DNA of 64,000 nucleotides from Lachnospiraceae bacterium (GCA_017521985.1 JAFXAZ010000038.1:1-64000), one strand, 5' to 3'. Counted from the first letter of the stretch, positions 27,466 through 36,353 are shown. The notes: generated by a model from the letters alone, not told the origin. Translations and numbers: made by a program.

Positions 27466-28938
27466 ATGACAAAGATTAGAACCAGGTATGCACCAAGTCC
27501 AACCGGCAGAATGCACGTTGGTAATTTGCGTTCCGCATTATATGAGTTTTTAGTTGCAAAGCATGAGGGCGGTGACTTTATGCTTCGTATTGAGGATACA
27601 GACCAGGAGCGTTTTGTGGAAGGTGCGGTTGAAATTATTTATCGTACATTAGAAAAGACCGGACTTATTCATGATGAAGGTCCGGACAAGGATGGCGGTT
27701 TTGGTCCTTACGTTCAGAGTGAGCGTATGAAAACTGGTATTTACATGAAGTATGCCAAGGAATTAGTAGATAAGGGAGAGGCTTATTATTGTTTCTGTGA
27801 TAAAGAGCGTTTAGAGAGCCTTCGCCAGTCTATTGATATGGGTGGCGCTACCAAGGAAATTACCGTTTATGACAAGCATTGCTTAGGTCTTTCCAAGGAA
27901 GAAGTAGAGGCAAATTTAGCAGAAGGCAAGCCTTTTGTTATTCGCCAAAATAATCCTACAGAAGGCACCACCACATTCCATGATGAGCTTTATGGCGACA
28001 TCACCGTGGATAATAGTGAATTGGACGATATGATTTTAATTAAGTCTGATGGTTATCCAACCTATAATTTTGCAAACGTAGTGGATGATCACACCATGGG
28101 CATTACCCATGTAGTACGTGGTAATGAATATCTTTCCAGCTCACCAAAATACAACCGTTTATACGATGCTTTTGGCTGGGAAGTTCCAACCTATATTCAC
28201 TTACCGCTTATTACTGACGAAAATCACAAAAAGTTATCCAAGAGAAGCGGACATTCTTCTTTCGAAGATTTAATTGAACAGGGATTCCTTACAGAAGCAG
28301 TAGTAAACTACATCGCGCTTCTTGGCTGGTCTCCGGAAGATAACCGTGAAATCTTTACACTGGATGAGCTGATTGAGAAGTTTGATTACAGACGTATCAG
28401 TAAGTCTCCGGCTGTATTTGACATTCAGAAGTTGAAATGGATGAATGGCGAATACTTAAAGGCTATGGATTTTGACAAGTTCTATGAACTGGCTGAGCCA
28501 TACTTAAAGGAAGCACTTACCAAGGAATTTGACTTTAAGAAAATTGCTGCTATGGTAAAAACCCGTATTGAAATTTTCCCTGATATCGCAGGTTTAGTAG
28601 ATTTCTTTAACGAGTTACCGGAGTATGATACTGTGATGTATGCACACAAGAAGATGAAGACTACAGAGGAATCTTCTTTAGAGGTTTTAAAAGAGTTGCT
28701 TCCTAGATTAGAGGCACAGGACGAATATACCAATGATGCACTTTATGCACTTTTAATGAAGTATGTAGAGGAAAAAGGCTGTAAGAATGGCTATGCTATC
28801 TGGCCACTCCGTACCGCAGTCAGCGGCAAGCAGATGACACCTGCCGGTGCAACGGAAATTATGGAGATTATTGGTAAGGACGAGACCATTGCCCGCGTAA
28901 AGAAGGGTATTGAGCTCTTAGAAGCAAAGCTTGCCTAA
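27466..28938 (+). CDS. gltX: Glutamate--tRNA ligase
   Basis: This 490-residue class I synthetase starts [19 protein letters not shown], in which HVGN is the HIGH motif. [10 protein letters not shown] is the KMSKS-loop equivalent. The length and the C-terminal anticodon-binding helices fit bacterial GluRS. It charges tRNA-Glu (and possibly tRNA-Gln for later amidation). The start has AGAGAGGACAAG upstream. Its end overlaps the next gene by eight bases. Confidence 0.96.
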   Translation: MTKIRTRYAPSPTGRMHVGNLRSALYEFLVAKHEGGDFMLRIEDTDQERFVEGAVEIIYRTLEKTGLIHDEGPDKDGGFGPYVQSERMKTGIYMKYAKELVDKGEAYYCFCDKERLESLRQSIDMGGATKEITVYDKHCLGLSKEEVEANLAEGKPFVIRQNNPTEGTTTFHDELYGDITVDNSELDDMILIKSDGYPTYNFANVVDDHTMGITHVVRGNEYLSSSPKYNRLYDAFGWEVPTYIHLPLITDENHKKLSKRSGHSSFEDLIEQGFLTEAVVNYIALLGWSPEDNREIFTLDELIEKFDYRRISKSPAVFDIQKLKWMNGEYLKAMDFDKFYELAEPYLKEALTKEFDFKKIAAMVKTRIEIFPDIAGLVDFFNELPEYDTVMYAHKKMKTTEESSLEVLKELLPRLEAQDEYTNDALYALLMKYVEEKGCKNGYAIWPLRTAVSGKQMTPAGATEIMEIIGKDETIARVKKGIELLEAKLA

Positions 28939-30700
28939 TCAAATTACAAAAGCACAGGAGCGTGCTATAAAACACCACAAAGGGGCCTGCTTGTGTTTGG
29001 CAGGTCCCGGCAGTGGGAAAACTTTTGTCATCACAAACAGAGTGGTTCATATGGTACGGGAACTTCAAATACCAAGTGAACACATTTTAGTTATTACTTT
29101 TACAAAAGCAGCTGCTATGGAAATGGAAGAGCGCTTTCAGAAAATTCTGCCGGATGAACATGCCTGGTTTGGTACGTTTCATTCGTGTTTTTATTATATT
29201 CTAAAAAATTCCTACACATCGATTCCAAATCGTTTTATTTCCACGGAAGAAAAGCATCGTATATTGCATGAAATATGTGATGAAATACTTGTACAAGAAC
29301 CGGATATTGCATTAGAAGATGTAGAGCGTTTACTTGGGCTTTATATGAACAATGGGCTTTCCATGCAGCATATGCAGGAATTTGCAGATGTAAAGCCGGA
29401 GTATTTGAGAGAAATTTATCGTAAATATCATAAAGCACTAATAGAATATGGTTACATGGATTTTGATGATTTGATGCTCCGCACCTATCAGTTGTTAAAG
29501 GAAAATGCAGAAGTAAGAGCTCGCTGGCAGGAACAGTTCCGTTATATTTTAATTGATGAGTGTCAGGATATGAATGTACTACAATATGAAATTATAAAGC
29601 TTTTGAGCGGTGGAGACAAAAATGTGTTTATGGTAGGCGATGATGACCAGTCGGTATATCGTTTTCGCGGTGCCAAAGTAGAGCTGATGCAGCGTTTTAT
29701 CGAGGAATACACGCCGGTTACGCAGATTCATTTGGATATTAATTTCAGAAGCACTGCAGGAATTGTGGAAGCCAGTGGGAAGGTAATTGCACAAAACAAA
29801 AAGCGTTTTGCAAAAAAGATTCATGCAAATAATAAAGATAAATCAGGGTTACATATCGATTCCTTTGAACTTAGGCATGATATGTATGAAGCAGTGCTTG
29901 AGAGCTTACAGAAGGCCGAAAACGAAGCTTTGTCACAGAGTGCGATTATTTACCGCACCAATCAGGAACTGCGCAGTATGGCCTATAAACTGCGCCAGAA
30001 GGGCATTCCATATATATCGAAAGAAGATTGTAAAAGTATGTTTGATGAAGCATGGTATTTGGATGTAGAGGCTTACATACGTTTGGGACTGGGAAGCTTA
30101 GAAAGAGAATATATTTTACGTGTGGCAAATAAACCCAACCGTTTCATTAAACGTGAACAGTTAGTGAATATAACGAGACTGCCACAGCCTTTGGAAGTGG
30201 CTGTGAAGCATATTCGAACCATGCGTCCGTACCTTGCCATTAAATATATATGGAGCGGCATCGGCTATGGAAGGTGGCTGGAGCGTGAACTGGGTATGGA
30301 TACGGAGCAGTGGGATGTGATTTGTGAGCAGTTAGAAGAAATCACCCGGGAAATGAAGCGCTTTTCATCGTTGGAGGCCTGGCTGGAGCATGTAGAAGAG
30401 GACCGCTTGCGCCAGAAGGCTATGCAGAAGCCCAAGTCCAAGGAACAGACAGAAGGCGTGCAGCTTCTTACTATGCATGCGTCCAAAGGGTTGGAATTTG
30501 ATACCGTATATTTATTGGATGTCAATAAAGGAAAAGTGCCAAAGGGAGCCAAGCTTTCTGCAGAGGAGTTGGAAGAGGAGCGCAGACTATTTTATGTGGC
30601 CATGACACGTGCTAGAAAGTATTTAAATATTTATTATGTCAGAGGGACGCAGGACCATGTTTTGCAGCCGTCGATGTTTTTGGAGCCGATGCTAGGGTAA
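28931..30700 (+). CDS. UvrD/Rep-family ATP-dependent DNA helicase (short form)
   Basis: Superfamily 1 motifs in order: [13 protein letters not shown] (Walker A), [25 protein letters not shown] (Walker B, DECQ rather than the usual DEAQ or DEFQ), [41 protein letters not shown] and [10 protein letters not shown]. At 589 residues it is shorter than PcrA, with a reduced 2B and C-terminal region. The only start at this end is TTG 28931 inside gltX, implying translational coupling. It probably unwinds DNA in repair; the specific role is open. Confidence 0.9.
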   Translation: MPNQITKAQERAIKHHKGACLCLAGPGSGKTFVITNRVVHMVRELQIPSEHILVITFTKAAAMEMEERFQKILPDEHAWFGTFHSCFYYILKNSYTSIPNRFISTEEKHRILHEICDEILVQEPDIALEDVERLLGLYMNNGLSMQHMQEFADVKPEYLREIYRKYHKALIEYGYMDFDDLMLRTYQLLKENAEVRARWQEQFRYILIDECQDMNVLQYEIIKLLSGGDKNVFMVGDDDQSVYRFRGAKVELMQRFIEEYTPVTQIHLDINFRSTAGIVEASGKVIAQNKKRFAKKIHANNKDKSGLHIDSFELRHDMYEAVLESLQKAENEALSQSAIIYRTNQELRSMAYKLRQKGIPYISKEDCKSMFDEAWYLDVEAYIRLGLGSLEREYILRVANKPNRFIKREQLVNITRLPQPLEVAVKHIRTMRPYLAIKYIWSGIGYGRWLERELGMDTEQWDVICEQLEEITREMKRFSSLEAWLEHVEEDRLRQKAMQKPKSKEQTEGVQLLTMHASKGLEFDTVYLLDVNKGKVPKGAKLSAEELEEERRLFYVAMTRARKYLNIYYVRGTQDHVLQPSMFLEPMLG

Positions 30701-30718
30701 ATTAAAGTGTGAATGTAC

Positions 30719-30747
30719 TTGATATTATTTGTACCTTATGTTATAGT
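30719..30747 (+). promoter_or_regulatory. Promoter of the antitoxin RNA
   Basis: TTGATA (30719-30724), 17 bases, TATAGT (30742-30747). No ORF follows before the terminator at 30791-30824, so the product is a short RNA. Confidence 0.7.
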
Positions 30748-30753
30748 AAATAT

Positions 30754-30828
30754 GGATGAAGGAGACGATACATCCATAAATGCACAAAACGAAACCCCAA
30801 AGAGTGCCAGCTCTTTGGGGTTTCTTGT
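30754..30828 (+). ncRNA. Putative antisense antitoxin RNA of a type I toxin-antitoxin locus
   Basis: Predicted from a near-consensus promoter and a perfect 14-bp terminator, giving about 75 nt. Bases 30759-30785 repeat, with few differences, the plus strand at 30931-30959, which is the complement of the toxin start region (shared core AAGGAGACGAT, then TCCATAAA and TGCAC). The RNA can therefore pair with the toxin mRNA at its translation start and also at the shared terminator, the arrangement of par/Fst-like loci. Confidence 0.6.
30791..30828. terminator. Bidirectional terminator shared by toxin mRNA and antitoxin RNA
   Basis: GAAACCCCAAAGAG (30791-30804) and CTCTTTGGGGTTTC (30811-30824) form a perfect 14-bp stem with loop TGCCAG. 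T-rich bases follow on both strands. It also lies downstream of the helicase gene. Confidence 0.85.
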
Positions 30829-30863
30829 CATTTGCGGCTGACCAAACCGAGGCTAGTTACCGG

Positions 30864-30950
30864 TTACTCTTCACCATCTAACCATTTGCATATGTAATAA
30901 GCAATTACACTTGCCGCGACGGAAAGAGTAAAGGAGACGATCAACTCCAT
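30864..30950 (-). CDS. Small hydrophobic toxin peptide (28 aa), type I toxin-antitoxin
   Basis: The minus strand encodes a 28-residue peptide: MELIVSFTLSVAASVIAYY, then ICKWLDGEE. It has one membrane helix and a short charged tail, with an excellent AAAGGAGGTG site eight bases before the ATG at 30950. This matches the form of membrane-acting type I toxins. In the leader, GCCTC (30984-30980) can pair with the GAGGT of the ribosome binding site (30962-30958), as in Fst-type mRNAs. The peptide sequence is not Fst, so family membership is by architecture. It is below usual gene-calling length. Confidence 0.7.
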   Translation of the reverse strand: MELIVSFTLSVAASVIAYYICKWLDGEE

Positions 30951-30996
30951 AAAATGCACCTCCTTTCCGTACCTGTTTTGAGGCGGTAACAAGTTA

Positions 30997-31005
30997 ATTA
31001 TATCA
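30997..31005 (-). promoter_or_regulatory. Extended -10 promoter of the toxin mRNA
   Basis: Minus strand TGATATAAT gives an extended -10 (TGn TATAAT) about 50 bases before the toxin ATG; the -35 region is weak. The predicted mRNA runs about 200 nt to the shared terminator. Confidence 0.55.
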
Positions 31006-31124
31006 CGAAAAAAGTAAATTTTACAGACGCTATAGCTAGTCCTTGGTAGAGTAATAGTTAAATATAGACAAAATGATAATAATAGCCTTTGTGATTAGGT
31101 TTATATATCGTCTAGAATACAGTT

Positions 31125-31156
31125 AAAAATGCGGCAAGCTCAGGAGCTCACCGCAT
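31125..31156 (-). terminator. Terminator of the DUF1292 gene
   Basis: ATGCGG/CCGCAT with inner AGCTC/GAGCT (31129-31156), followed on the minus strand by ATTTTT. Confidence 0.7.
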
Positions 31157-31166
31157 TTCATAATCC

Positions 31167-31484
31167 TTATTCTTCCTCTACGATTTCGTCGTACTCAACG
31201 GAATCTAAAAATTCGTCAAAGGCATCCGCAACTAATTCGTATTCGTCGTCATCTTCGATGTAGCCGAGAACCGGTTCTTCGTTAGGGTCGTCCGGATTTT
31301 CGGAGTAGCGGTAGAACCAAACCTCGCCGTCTTCGTTCTCGCCATTTTCATCTAAAGGTAATAATACAATATAATCAGTGCCCTGAACTTCTAAAATAGT
31401 AACGATAGAGCAAACCACAGTAGAATCATCATCTAATTCTAGGGTAACAGTCATTTCTTCGTCAGCATAATTTTTATTTGCCAT
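31167..31484 (-). CDS. DUF1292 domain-containing acidic protein (YrzB-like)
   Basis: This 105-residue, very acidic protein has the DUF1292 core: VTLELDDDSTVVCSIVTILE, DYIVLLPLDENGE and EVWFYRYSE. Family members are widespread in Firmicutes and of unknown function. The start is preceded by AGGAGG. It appears to be monocistronic with its own terminator. Confidence 0.88.
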   Translation of the reverse strand: MANKNYADEEMTVTLELDDDSTVVCSIVTILEVQGTDYIVLLPLDENGENEDGEVWFYRYSENPDDPNEEPVLGYIEDDDEYELVADAFDEFLDSVEYDEIVEEE

Positions 31485-31579
31485 AATAACCTCCTATTGG
31501 AACTTTTATGGAATCATTTTACACGTTTTCTAGTAAATGTGCAATGTTTTTATTTCAGATTTATAAGAAATCCAAAAGT

Positions 31580-31608
31580 AACCTCTCAAATATAAGGTGC
31601 ATAGAATA
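31580..31608 (+). promoter_or_regulatory. Possible sigma-K promoter of the cysteine-rich protein gene
   Basis: AACC (31580-31583), 15-16 bases, then GCATAGAATA (31599-31608) fits the late mother-cell sigma-K pattern (-35 AC, -10 CATAnnnTA). It lies about 32 bases before the ATG. Confidence 0.35.
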
Positions 31609-31639
31609 GAGTAAAAGAATTTTTAGTGAGGAAAAAAAC

Positions 31640-31936
31640 ATGAATTGTATTTGGATTTTACTGCTTCTTTGCTGTTGCGGTAATAACAATGGATGGGGAA
31701 ACAACAATAATTGTGGTTGCAATAGGGATAGCCATTGCCACCATCACAACCATTGCGGGCATTATAACAAATGTGATAACAACTGTAATAACTACAACAG
31801 GGAAAGTGCTTGCGAAAACGTATGTGAAGCAGTGTGCGAAGCAACATGTGATGCAGTGTATGAGAAGGAATCAGATTGCGGATGTCGTAGACCATTTCCT
31901 TACACATCATATCCGGTTTTAGACCATTGCGACTAA
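31640..31936 (+). CDS. Cys/Asn/His-rich small protein (chorion-class high-cysteine type)
   Basis: This 98-residue protein starts MNCIWILLLLCCCGNN, a short hydrophobic stretch with a Cys triplet. A low-complexity part rich in Asn, Cys and His (HCHHHNHCGHYNKC) follows, and then regularly spaced Cys in CENVCEAVCEATCDAV. Proteins of this form recur in Lachnospiraceae and are usually annotated as chorion-class high-cysteine proteins of unknown function. GAGGAAAAAAAC precedes the ATG. A sigma-K-like promoter suggests a spore coat role, which is inference. The two long overlapping frames in other registers are compositional shadows. Confidence 0.65.
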   Translation: MNCIWILLLLCCCGNNNGWGNNNNCGCNRDSHCHHHNHCGHYNKCDNNCNNYNRESACENVCEAVCEATCDAVYEKESDCGCRRPFPYTSYPVLDHCD

Positions 31937-31957
31937 TTTCGGTAAATTCGTTTGCAG

Positions 31958-31994
31958 CAGGCCTGGGAATCCTTTCCTGGGTCTGTTTTTGTTT
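31958..31994 (+). terminator. Terminator of the cysteine-rich protein gene
   Basis: CAGGCC (31958-31963) pairs with GGTCTG (31980-31985), with GGAA/TTCC inside and TTTTTGTTT after it. Confidence 0.75.
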
Positions 31995-31995
31995 A

Positions 31996-32024
31996 TTGAC
32001 TTTATACACTTGCAGTGTTAAACT
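31996..32024 (+). promoter_or_regulatory. Promoter of trpS
   Basis: TTGACT (31996-32001), 17 bases, TAAACT (32019-32024). The leader is only about 25 bases, too short for a T-box. Confidence 0.6.
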
Positions 32025-32055
32025 AAATGCAGGTTTATTTTTGGAGGAACATACG

Positions 32056-33060
32056 ATGTTAGATGGCAAGAAAGTTTTATTCAGTGGTATGCAGGCTACC
32101 GGTAACCTGACTTTAGGCAATTACCTGGGAGCATTAAAGAATTGGACCACGTTAACCGATGAATATCAGTGTTTTTATAGTGTTGTAGATTTGCATTCCA
32201 TTACCGTAAGGCAGGATCCTGCAGAGCTTAGAAAGCGTGCCAGAAATCTACTGACTCTTTATATTGCAGCAGGTCTGGACCCGGAAAAGAACTGTTTGTA
32301 TTATCAGTCTCATGTAACCGGTCATGCAGAGCTTGCATGGATTTTAAACTGTTTTACTTATATGGGCGAGTTGAACCGTATGACCCAGTTTAAGGACAAG
32401 GCAGCAAAGCATGCGGACAATATCAATGCAGGATTGTTTACATATCCGGTGCTTATGGCTGCGGATATTTTATTATTCCAGTCTGATGTGGTACCTGTTG
32501 GCAAGGACCAGTTACAGCACTTAGAGATTACCAGAGATATTGCTACACGTTTCAATGGTATTTACGGGGATGTATTTACGATTCCGGAGCCTTATATCGG
32601 CAAGGTTGGCGCCAAGATTATGTCTTTACAGGACCCGGTAAAGAAGATGAGCAAGTCTGATGAAAATCCAAATGCAAGTATTTACCTGATGGATGACCCG
32701 GATACGATTATTCGCAAGTTTAAGCGTGCAGTAACTGACTCTGAGGCTTGTATTCGTTATTCTGATGACCAACCTGGCATTAAGAATCTGATTGATATTT
32801 TCAGTGCTTGCTCCGGTATGACTGCAGAGCAGATTGTAGCTGATTACGAAGGCAAGGGCTATGGGGACTTTAAGCTTGCTGTTGGTGAGAGCGTAGTAAA
32901 TGTTCTGAAGCCGATTCAGGATAGATATGCAGAGCTCCAGAAGGACAAGGCATATCTTGACAGCATCATCAAGACCAATGCAGAGAAGGCGCAGTATTAT
33001 TCCAATAAGACGCTGCGTAAGGTGCAGAAGAAGGTTGGATTCCCGGAGCGTGTGAGATAG
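32056..33060 (+). CDS. trpS: Tryptophan--tRNA ligase
   Basis: The ATG at 32056 with GGAGG upstream gives 334 residues. A longer in-frame extension to 31927 would cross a terminator and promoter and is rejected. The class I motifs are TGNLTLGNYLGAL (HIGH-type) and KKMSKSDEN (KMSKS). GKDQLQHLEITRDIATRFN is the typical ATP and Trp site region. Essential housekeeping enzyme that charges tRNA-Trp. Confidence 0.96.
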   Translation: MLDGKKVLFSGMQATGNLTLGNYLGALKNWTTLTDEYQCFYSVVDLHSITVRQDPAELRKRARNLLTLYIAAGLDPEKNCLYYQSHVTGHAELAWILNCFTYMGELNRMTQFKDKAAKHADNINAGLFTYPVLMAADILLFQSDVVPVGKDQLQHLEITRDIATRFNGIYGDVFTIPEPYIGKVGAKIMSLQDPVKKMSKSDENPNASIYLMDDPDTIIRKFKRAVTDSEACIRYSDDQPGIKNLIDIFSACSGMTAEQIVADYEGKGYGDFKLAVGESVVNVLKPIQDRYAELQKDKAYLDSIIKTNAEKAQYYSNKTLRKVQKKVGFPERVR

Positions 33061-33069
33061 TTTGTGTGC

Positions 33070-33232
33070 AAAAAGCCAAGGCGTATGGCCAATATTTAAT
33101 ATATCTCCCTAGAAAATTCCACCGAGTCAGCTCCTAAAAATGTACGGGCGTTACCGTACATTTTTTGACGGAGCATTCGGATGAAATTTTCTATTGAGAT
33201 TATTAAATATTGTTCATGTACCTTGGCATTTT
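33070..33232. repeat. 163-bp imperfect palindrome (MITE-like) with central terminator hairpin
   Basis: The two halves are inverted copies about a centre near 33151. The outer AAAAGCCAAGG (from 33071) matches CCTTGGCATTTT (33221-33232). Inside are CAATATTTAATA/TTAAATATTG, CTC/GAG, AGAAAATT/AATTTTCT and GCTCC/GGAGC. The centre is TGTACGG-GCGTTA-CCGTACA followed by TTTTTT (33141-33166), a good terminator for trpS. The size and symmetry suggest a mobile palindromic element or a large cruciform. Confidence 0.6.
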
Positions 33233-33243
33233 GGGTTATACAT

Positions 33244-33571
33244 CTCGCACGTGGGTAAAAGTACTTTCCCTACTTGTATTGATAAAAAGTCAAATTAGTC
33301 GGGGTAAAATTGAAGAATCCCCCGACTAATTTGAAAATTAACCTCGTTAAGTGGGGGGAAACAGAATAAATATACCCGACTGGATTTATGAAAAGTACTT
33401 ATAGGTGGGGAGAAAAGAAGAAAATCCCCCGACCTATTAGACAGAAAATCATCATTAGTCGGGGTGTGGTACATAAATATACCCGATTATTGAGCTGAAA
33501 AAGTGATTTTAGTCGGGGCTACAAGAAATTTTTACCCGACTAAATTGAAATGCAGTATGTCTAGGTCGGGG
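33244..33571. repeat. Array of phased GGGG/CCCC hairpins, period 53-54 nt
   Basis: Left arms of the form AGTCGGGG start at 33297, 33350, 33403, 33457, 33511 and 33564, each 53 or 54 bases apart. A degenerate unit may precede them near 33250. Each of the first five is followed about 15 bases later by a CCCCGACT-type right arm. Unit 1 has a perfect 13-bp stem (33292-33304 with 33320-33332), and unit 5 a 10-bp stem. Unit 3 has AGGT/ACCT where others have TAGT/ACTA, a compensatory change. Loops and linkers are A-rich and not conserved. The last left arm falls in the final codons of the pseudouridine synthase gene. Function unknown. Confidence 0.75.
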
Positions 33572-34472
33572 AAAAATCAAGTAAGCAGTGTTTCATATCT
33601 TCCGGTAAATCCTGTTCAAAGGACATTTCTTCCAGGGTAATCGGGTGTGTGAATTTTAAAGAGTAGGAGTGGAGTGCTTGTCTGTCAATCAGGGTGCAGT
33701 TGCCTCCGTACAAATCATCTCCAATCAGGGGATGTCCGATGGAACTCATATGGACGCGGATTTGGTGGGTGCGTCCGGTTTCTAGTCGAAGTTGAATTAA
33801 GGAAATTTGTTTATCGGGAAGGTGCAGCAGTCTTTTGAAATGGGTTGTTGCAGCTTCTCCTTTTTCATAGTCTACGGTTCTTTCTATGGTAGAGCCTTCT
33901 TTACGGGCGATAGGGGCGTTAATAGTGCCGTTTTCGGGTAGTGTGCCATCATCCGTGCATATGGCCAGGTAAGTGCGTTTTATGAGCCTTTCAGACACCA
34001 TGTTGGAAAGGATGCCGCTTGCAAGTTGGTGTTTGCAGAGGATGGTAAGGCCGGTAGTGTCGCGGTCTAGGCGGTTTACGCATCGAAAGATAAAGGGTTT
34101 GCTCTGGGATGCAAAGTAGTAGGCGATGCCGTTTGCAAGGGTTCCGCTATAGTGATTTTGGCTTGGATGCACCGGCATATTCCAAGGCTTATTTACCACC
34201 AGAATATCCTCATCTTCATATACAATATCTATATCCAGTTTTTCAGGGACAATTTTTTCAGAGCTTTCCGTTTCTGACAGTTTTATAGTTAAAATATCTC
34301 CAGAAGATATTTTTTGATTGACGTATGCCCATACATCATTTAATAAAATACCTTCTGGAGTCTTTTTTAATGCAATAATTGCTTTGTCCGTATATCTTTT
34401 TTTCTTTAAAAACTTTAAAATCGTCTGGTTCTGAAACGTCTCATCTATGTGATAAGTGATAATTCGTTCCAT
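33561..34472 (-). CDS. RluA-family RNA pseudouridine synthase
   Basis: From ATG 34472, which overlaps the potD stop as TAATG, the protein is about 303 residues. A weak S4-like N-terminal region (about 1-75) precedes the catalytic domain with VNKPWNMPVHPSQ, VNRLDRDTTGLTIL (catalytic Asp), RTYLAIC and LETGRTHQIRVHM. The family isomerises uridine in rRNA or tRNA; the target cannot be told. A TTG start eight codons upstream inside potD is possible. Its final codons (LLDFSPT) are encoded by the first arm of the hairpin array, suggesting the array has encroached on the gene end. Confidence 0.88.
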   Translation of the reverse strand: MERIITYHIDETFQNQTILKFLKKKRYTDKAIIALKKTPEGILLNDVWAYVNQKISSGDILTIKLSETESSEKIVPEKLDIDIVYEDEDILVVNKPWNMPVHPSQNHYSGTLANGIAYYFASQSKPFIFRCVNRLDRDTTGLTILCKHQLASGILSNMVSERLIKRTYLAICTDDGTLPENGTINAPIARKEGSTIERTVDYEKGEAATTHFKRLLHLPDKQISLIQLRLETGRTHQIRVHMSSIGHPLIGDDLYGGNCTLIDRQALHSYSLKFTHPITLEEMSFEQDLPEDMKHCLLDFSPT

Positions 34473-35521
34473 TAGTATGCTTTTACCTGCTTCCAAAAAT
34501 TATTGTAAATGGTTTCTGTTTCTTCGCCGAGGTATTTGTAAACTTCCAAATTATAATTGGAAAGCGTAGGGAATGCAATTTCAGAATTGCGGATTTCCTC
34601 ATCTTCAATCATTTCTCGTGCAGAAACATTTGGTGTAGAGTAGGTGATATAATCAAAGTTTAACAGTGCAATATCCGGTCTGCAAAGGAAATCTAAAAAT
34701 TTCTCTGCATTTTCTACATTGCGTGCATTCTTTGGAATTACCCAGGAATCAATCCAGAGGTTGGAACCTTCCTTTGGAATGACGTATTCCAAATCCGGAT
34801 TTTCACGCTGTGTATAAATGGCCTCACCGGAATAAATCACACCGATTGCAGCCTCGCCGCCAATCATTTTGTCACGAACCTGGTCTACAACGTAGGCCTG
34901 TACAATAGGTTTCTGGTTAATAAGCTCCTGCTTGGCAAGCTCCAGTTCCTCTGTAGTCTGAGAGTTGCAGGAATGGCCATTTTTTATTAGGGCAACCATA
35001 AAGGCGTCACGTACAGAATCCTGCATTAACACCTCATCGGTATACTGTGGGTCCCACAAATCTGCCCATTCATCGATTGGTTCTGATACCAAGGTAGTAT
35101 TATACAAAATACCAACAGTTCCCCAGCAATAAGGAAGAGCGTATTGACCTTCTTCGTCAAAGCCTTTGGACATTTCCCAATAATCTTCTCCAATATAAAT
35201 TCGATTTGGAACATGATCCCAATTAATTGGCTGAAGCAAATCTTCCGTAATCATTTTGCTAATCATGTAGTCAGAAGGACACACCAAATCATATAATGAG
35301 GCACCGGCAGAAATTTTGGAATACATGGATTCGTTAGTTTCAAATTCATCGTATATAACCTGGATGCCGGTTTCTTCCTCAAACATCTCTAACACAGCAG
35401 GGTCAATATATTCGCCCCAGTTATAAACATATAATTTATTACCCCCATCTTCCTTACCGCAAGCAGTGAAGGAAGAGAGCACAAGTACTGAAGTTAATAA
35501 AAGTACAAAAAGTTTTTTCAC
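34472..35521 (-). CDS. potD: Spermidine/putrescine ABC transporter substrate-binding lipoprotein
   Basis: A lipoprotein signal ends at SSFTACG (Cys about residue 21). The mature domain opens LYVYNWGEYIDPAVLEMFEEETG, the PotD/PotF signature, and contains MQDSVRDAF and WIDSWVIPKNA-type segments of the family. It binds polyamines and delivers them to PotBC. It is the last pot gene of an operon read on the minus strand. Confidence 0.92.
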   Translation of the reverse strand: MKKLFVLLLTSVLVLSSFTACGKEDGGNKLYVYNWGEYIDPAVLEMFEEETGIQVIYDEFETNESMYSKISAGASLYDLVCPSDYMISKMITEDLLQPINWDHVPNRIYIGEDYWEMSKGFDEEGQYALPYCWGTVGILYNTTLVSEPIDEWADLWDPQYTDEVLMQDSVRDAFMVALIKNGHSCNSQTTEELELAKQELINQKPIVQAYVVDQVRDKMIGGEAAIGVIYSGEAIYTQRENPDLEYVIPKEGSNLWIDSWVIPKNARNVENAEKFLDFLCRPDIALLNFDYITYSTPNVSAREMIEDEEIRNSEIAFPTLSNYNLEVYKYLGEETETIYNNFWKQVKAY

Positions 35522-35546
35522 AACAGTTCTCCTACATACTAGTAAA

Positions 35547-36353
35547 CTAGCGTTTTTTATTCGGTTCTTTTGGTGTGTGATTTACCAAAAGCAGTAAGAT
35601 AAATACCACTACAAAAATAATGGTGGAAAGAGCATACATTTCCGGCTTGATACCTTTACGAAGCTCCGTGTAAATCTTGGTAGAGAGGGTGTCAAAACCG
35701 GGTCCTTTTGTAAAGTGAGTAATAATAAAATCATCAATGGACATGGTAAAAGCCATTAAAAATCCGGAAGAGATACCCGGCAATAAATCCGGTAAGACTA
35801 CTTTACGAAAGGCCGTGAACTTGGTAGCACCAAGGTCAAGGGCTGCTTCATAAACACTTGGATTTAACTGCTTCATTCTAGGTAAAATACTTAAAATAGC
35901 ATAAGGGATATTAAACGTAATGTGTGAAATCAGTACGGTCATAAAGCCCAACTGGAAACGAACCCCTATTTTGCCTAATATATTGCCGATGCTAAGGAAA
36001 AGAAGCATCAAGGAAATACCGGTTACGATTTCTGCATTTAGCATAGGGATGTTAGTAATACCGGTAATAAGGCTTCTGCCTTTGCGGCCAAGCTGTTGCA
36101 TGGCAACGCAGCCAATTAACCCAAAGATGGTTGCTATCAAAGCGGAAAGCAGAGCCACAATCAGTGTATTGCCCAGAGCGGACATAATTTCTTCGTTCTG
36201 GAAGAGCTCGATATACCAGTCAAAGGTAAAACCGCCCCATTTGGAACGGGTTTTGCTGGCATTAAAGCTTAGTACAATTAAAGTAATAATCGGTGCATAT
36301 AAAAACAGCAGTATAAGACCGATGTAAATTCGTTTGAGAGACTTGTAAATCAT
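35547..36353 (-). CDS. potC: Spermidine/putrescine ABC transporter permease
   Basis: This 268-residue permease has about six helices. The EAA loop is YEAALDLGATKFTAFRKVVLPDLLPGI, and YAPIITLIVLSFNASKTRSKWGGF at the N-terminus is typical of PotC. It overlaps potB by four bases. Confidence 0.92.
   Translation of the reverse strand: MIYKSLKRIYIGLILLFLYAPIITLIVLSFNASKTRSKWGGFTFDWYIELFQNEEIMSALGNTLIVALLSALIATIFGLIGCVAMQQLGRKGRSLITGITNIPMLNAEIVTGISLMLLFLSIGNILGKIGVRFQLGFMTVLISHITFNIPYAILSILPRMKQLNPSVYEAALDLGATKFTAFRKVVLPDLLPGISSGFLMAFTMSIDDFIITHFTKGPGFDTLSTKIYTELRKGIKPEMYALSTIIFVVVFILLLLVNHTPKEPNKKR

Noticed and set aside
31937-32055. T-box riboswitch upstream of trpS
   Set aside because: The leader from the promoter to the start is about 25 bases and has no T-box sequence.
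31623-32120. 165-residue minus-strand ORF and an overlapping plus-strand frame over the cysteine-rich gene
   Set aside because: No ribosome binding site, it crosses a terminator and the trpS promoter, and composition mirrors the plus-strand Cys/Asn/His-rich gene.
33244-33571. CRISPR array
   Set aside because: Only 8-13-base arms are shared, spacing is filled by A-rich variable DNA, no full-length repeat exists and no cas genes are near.
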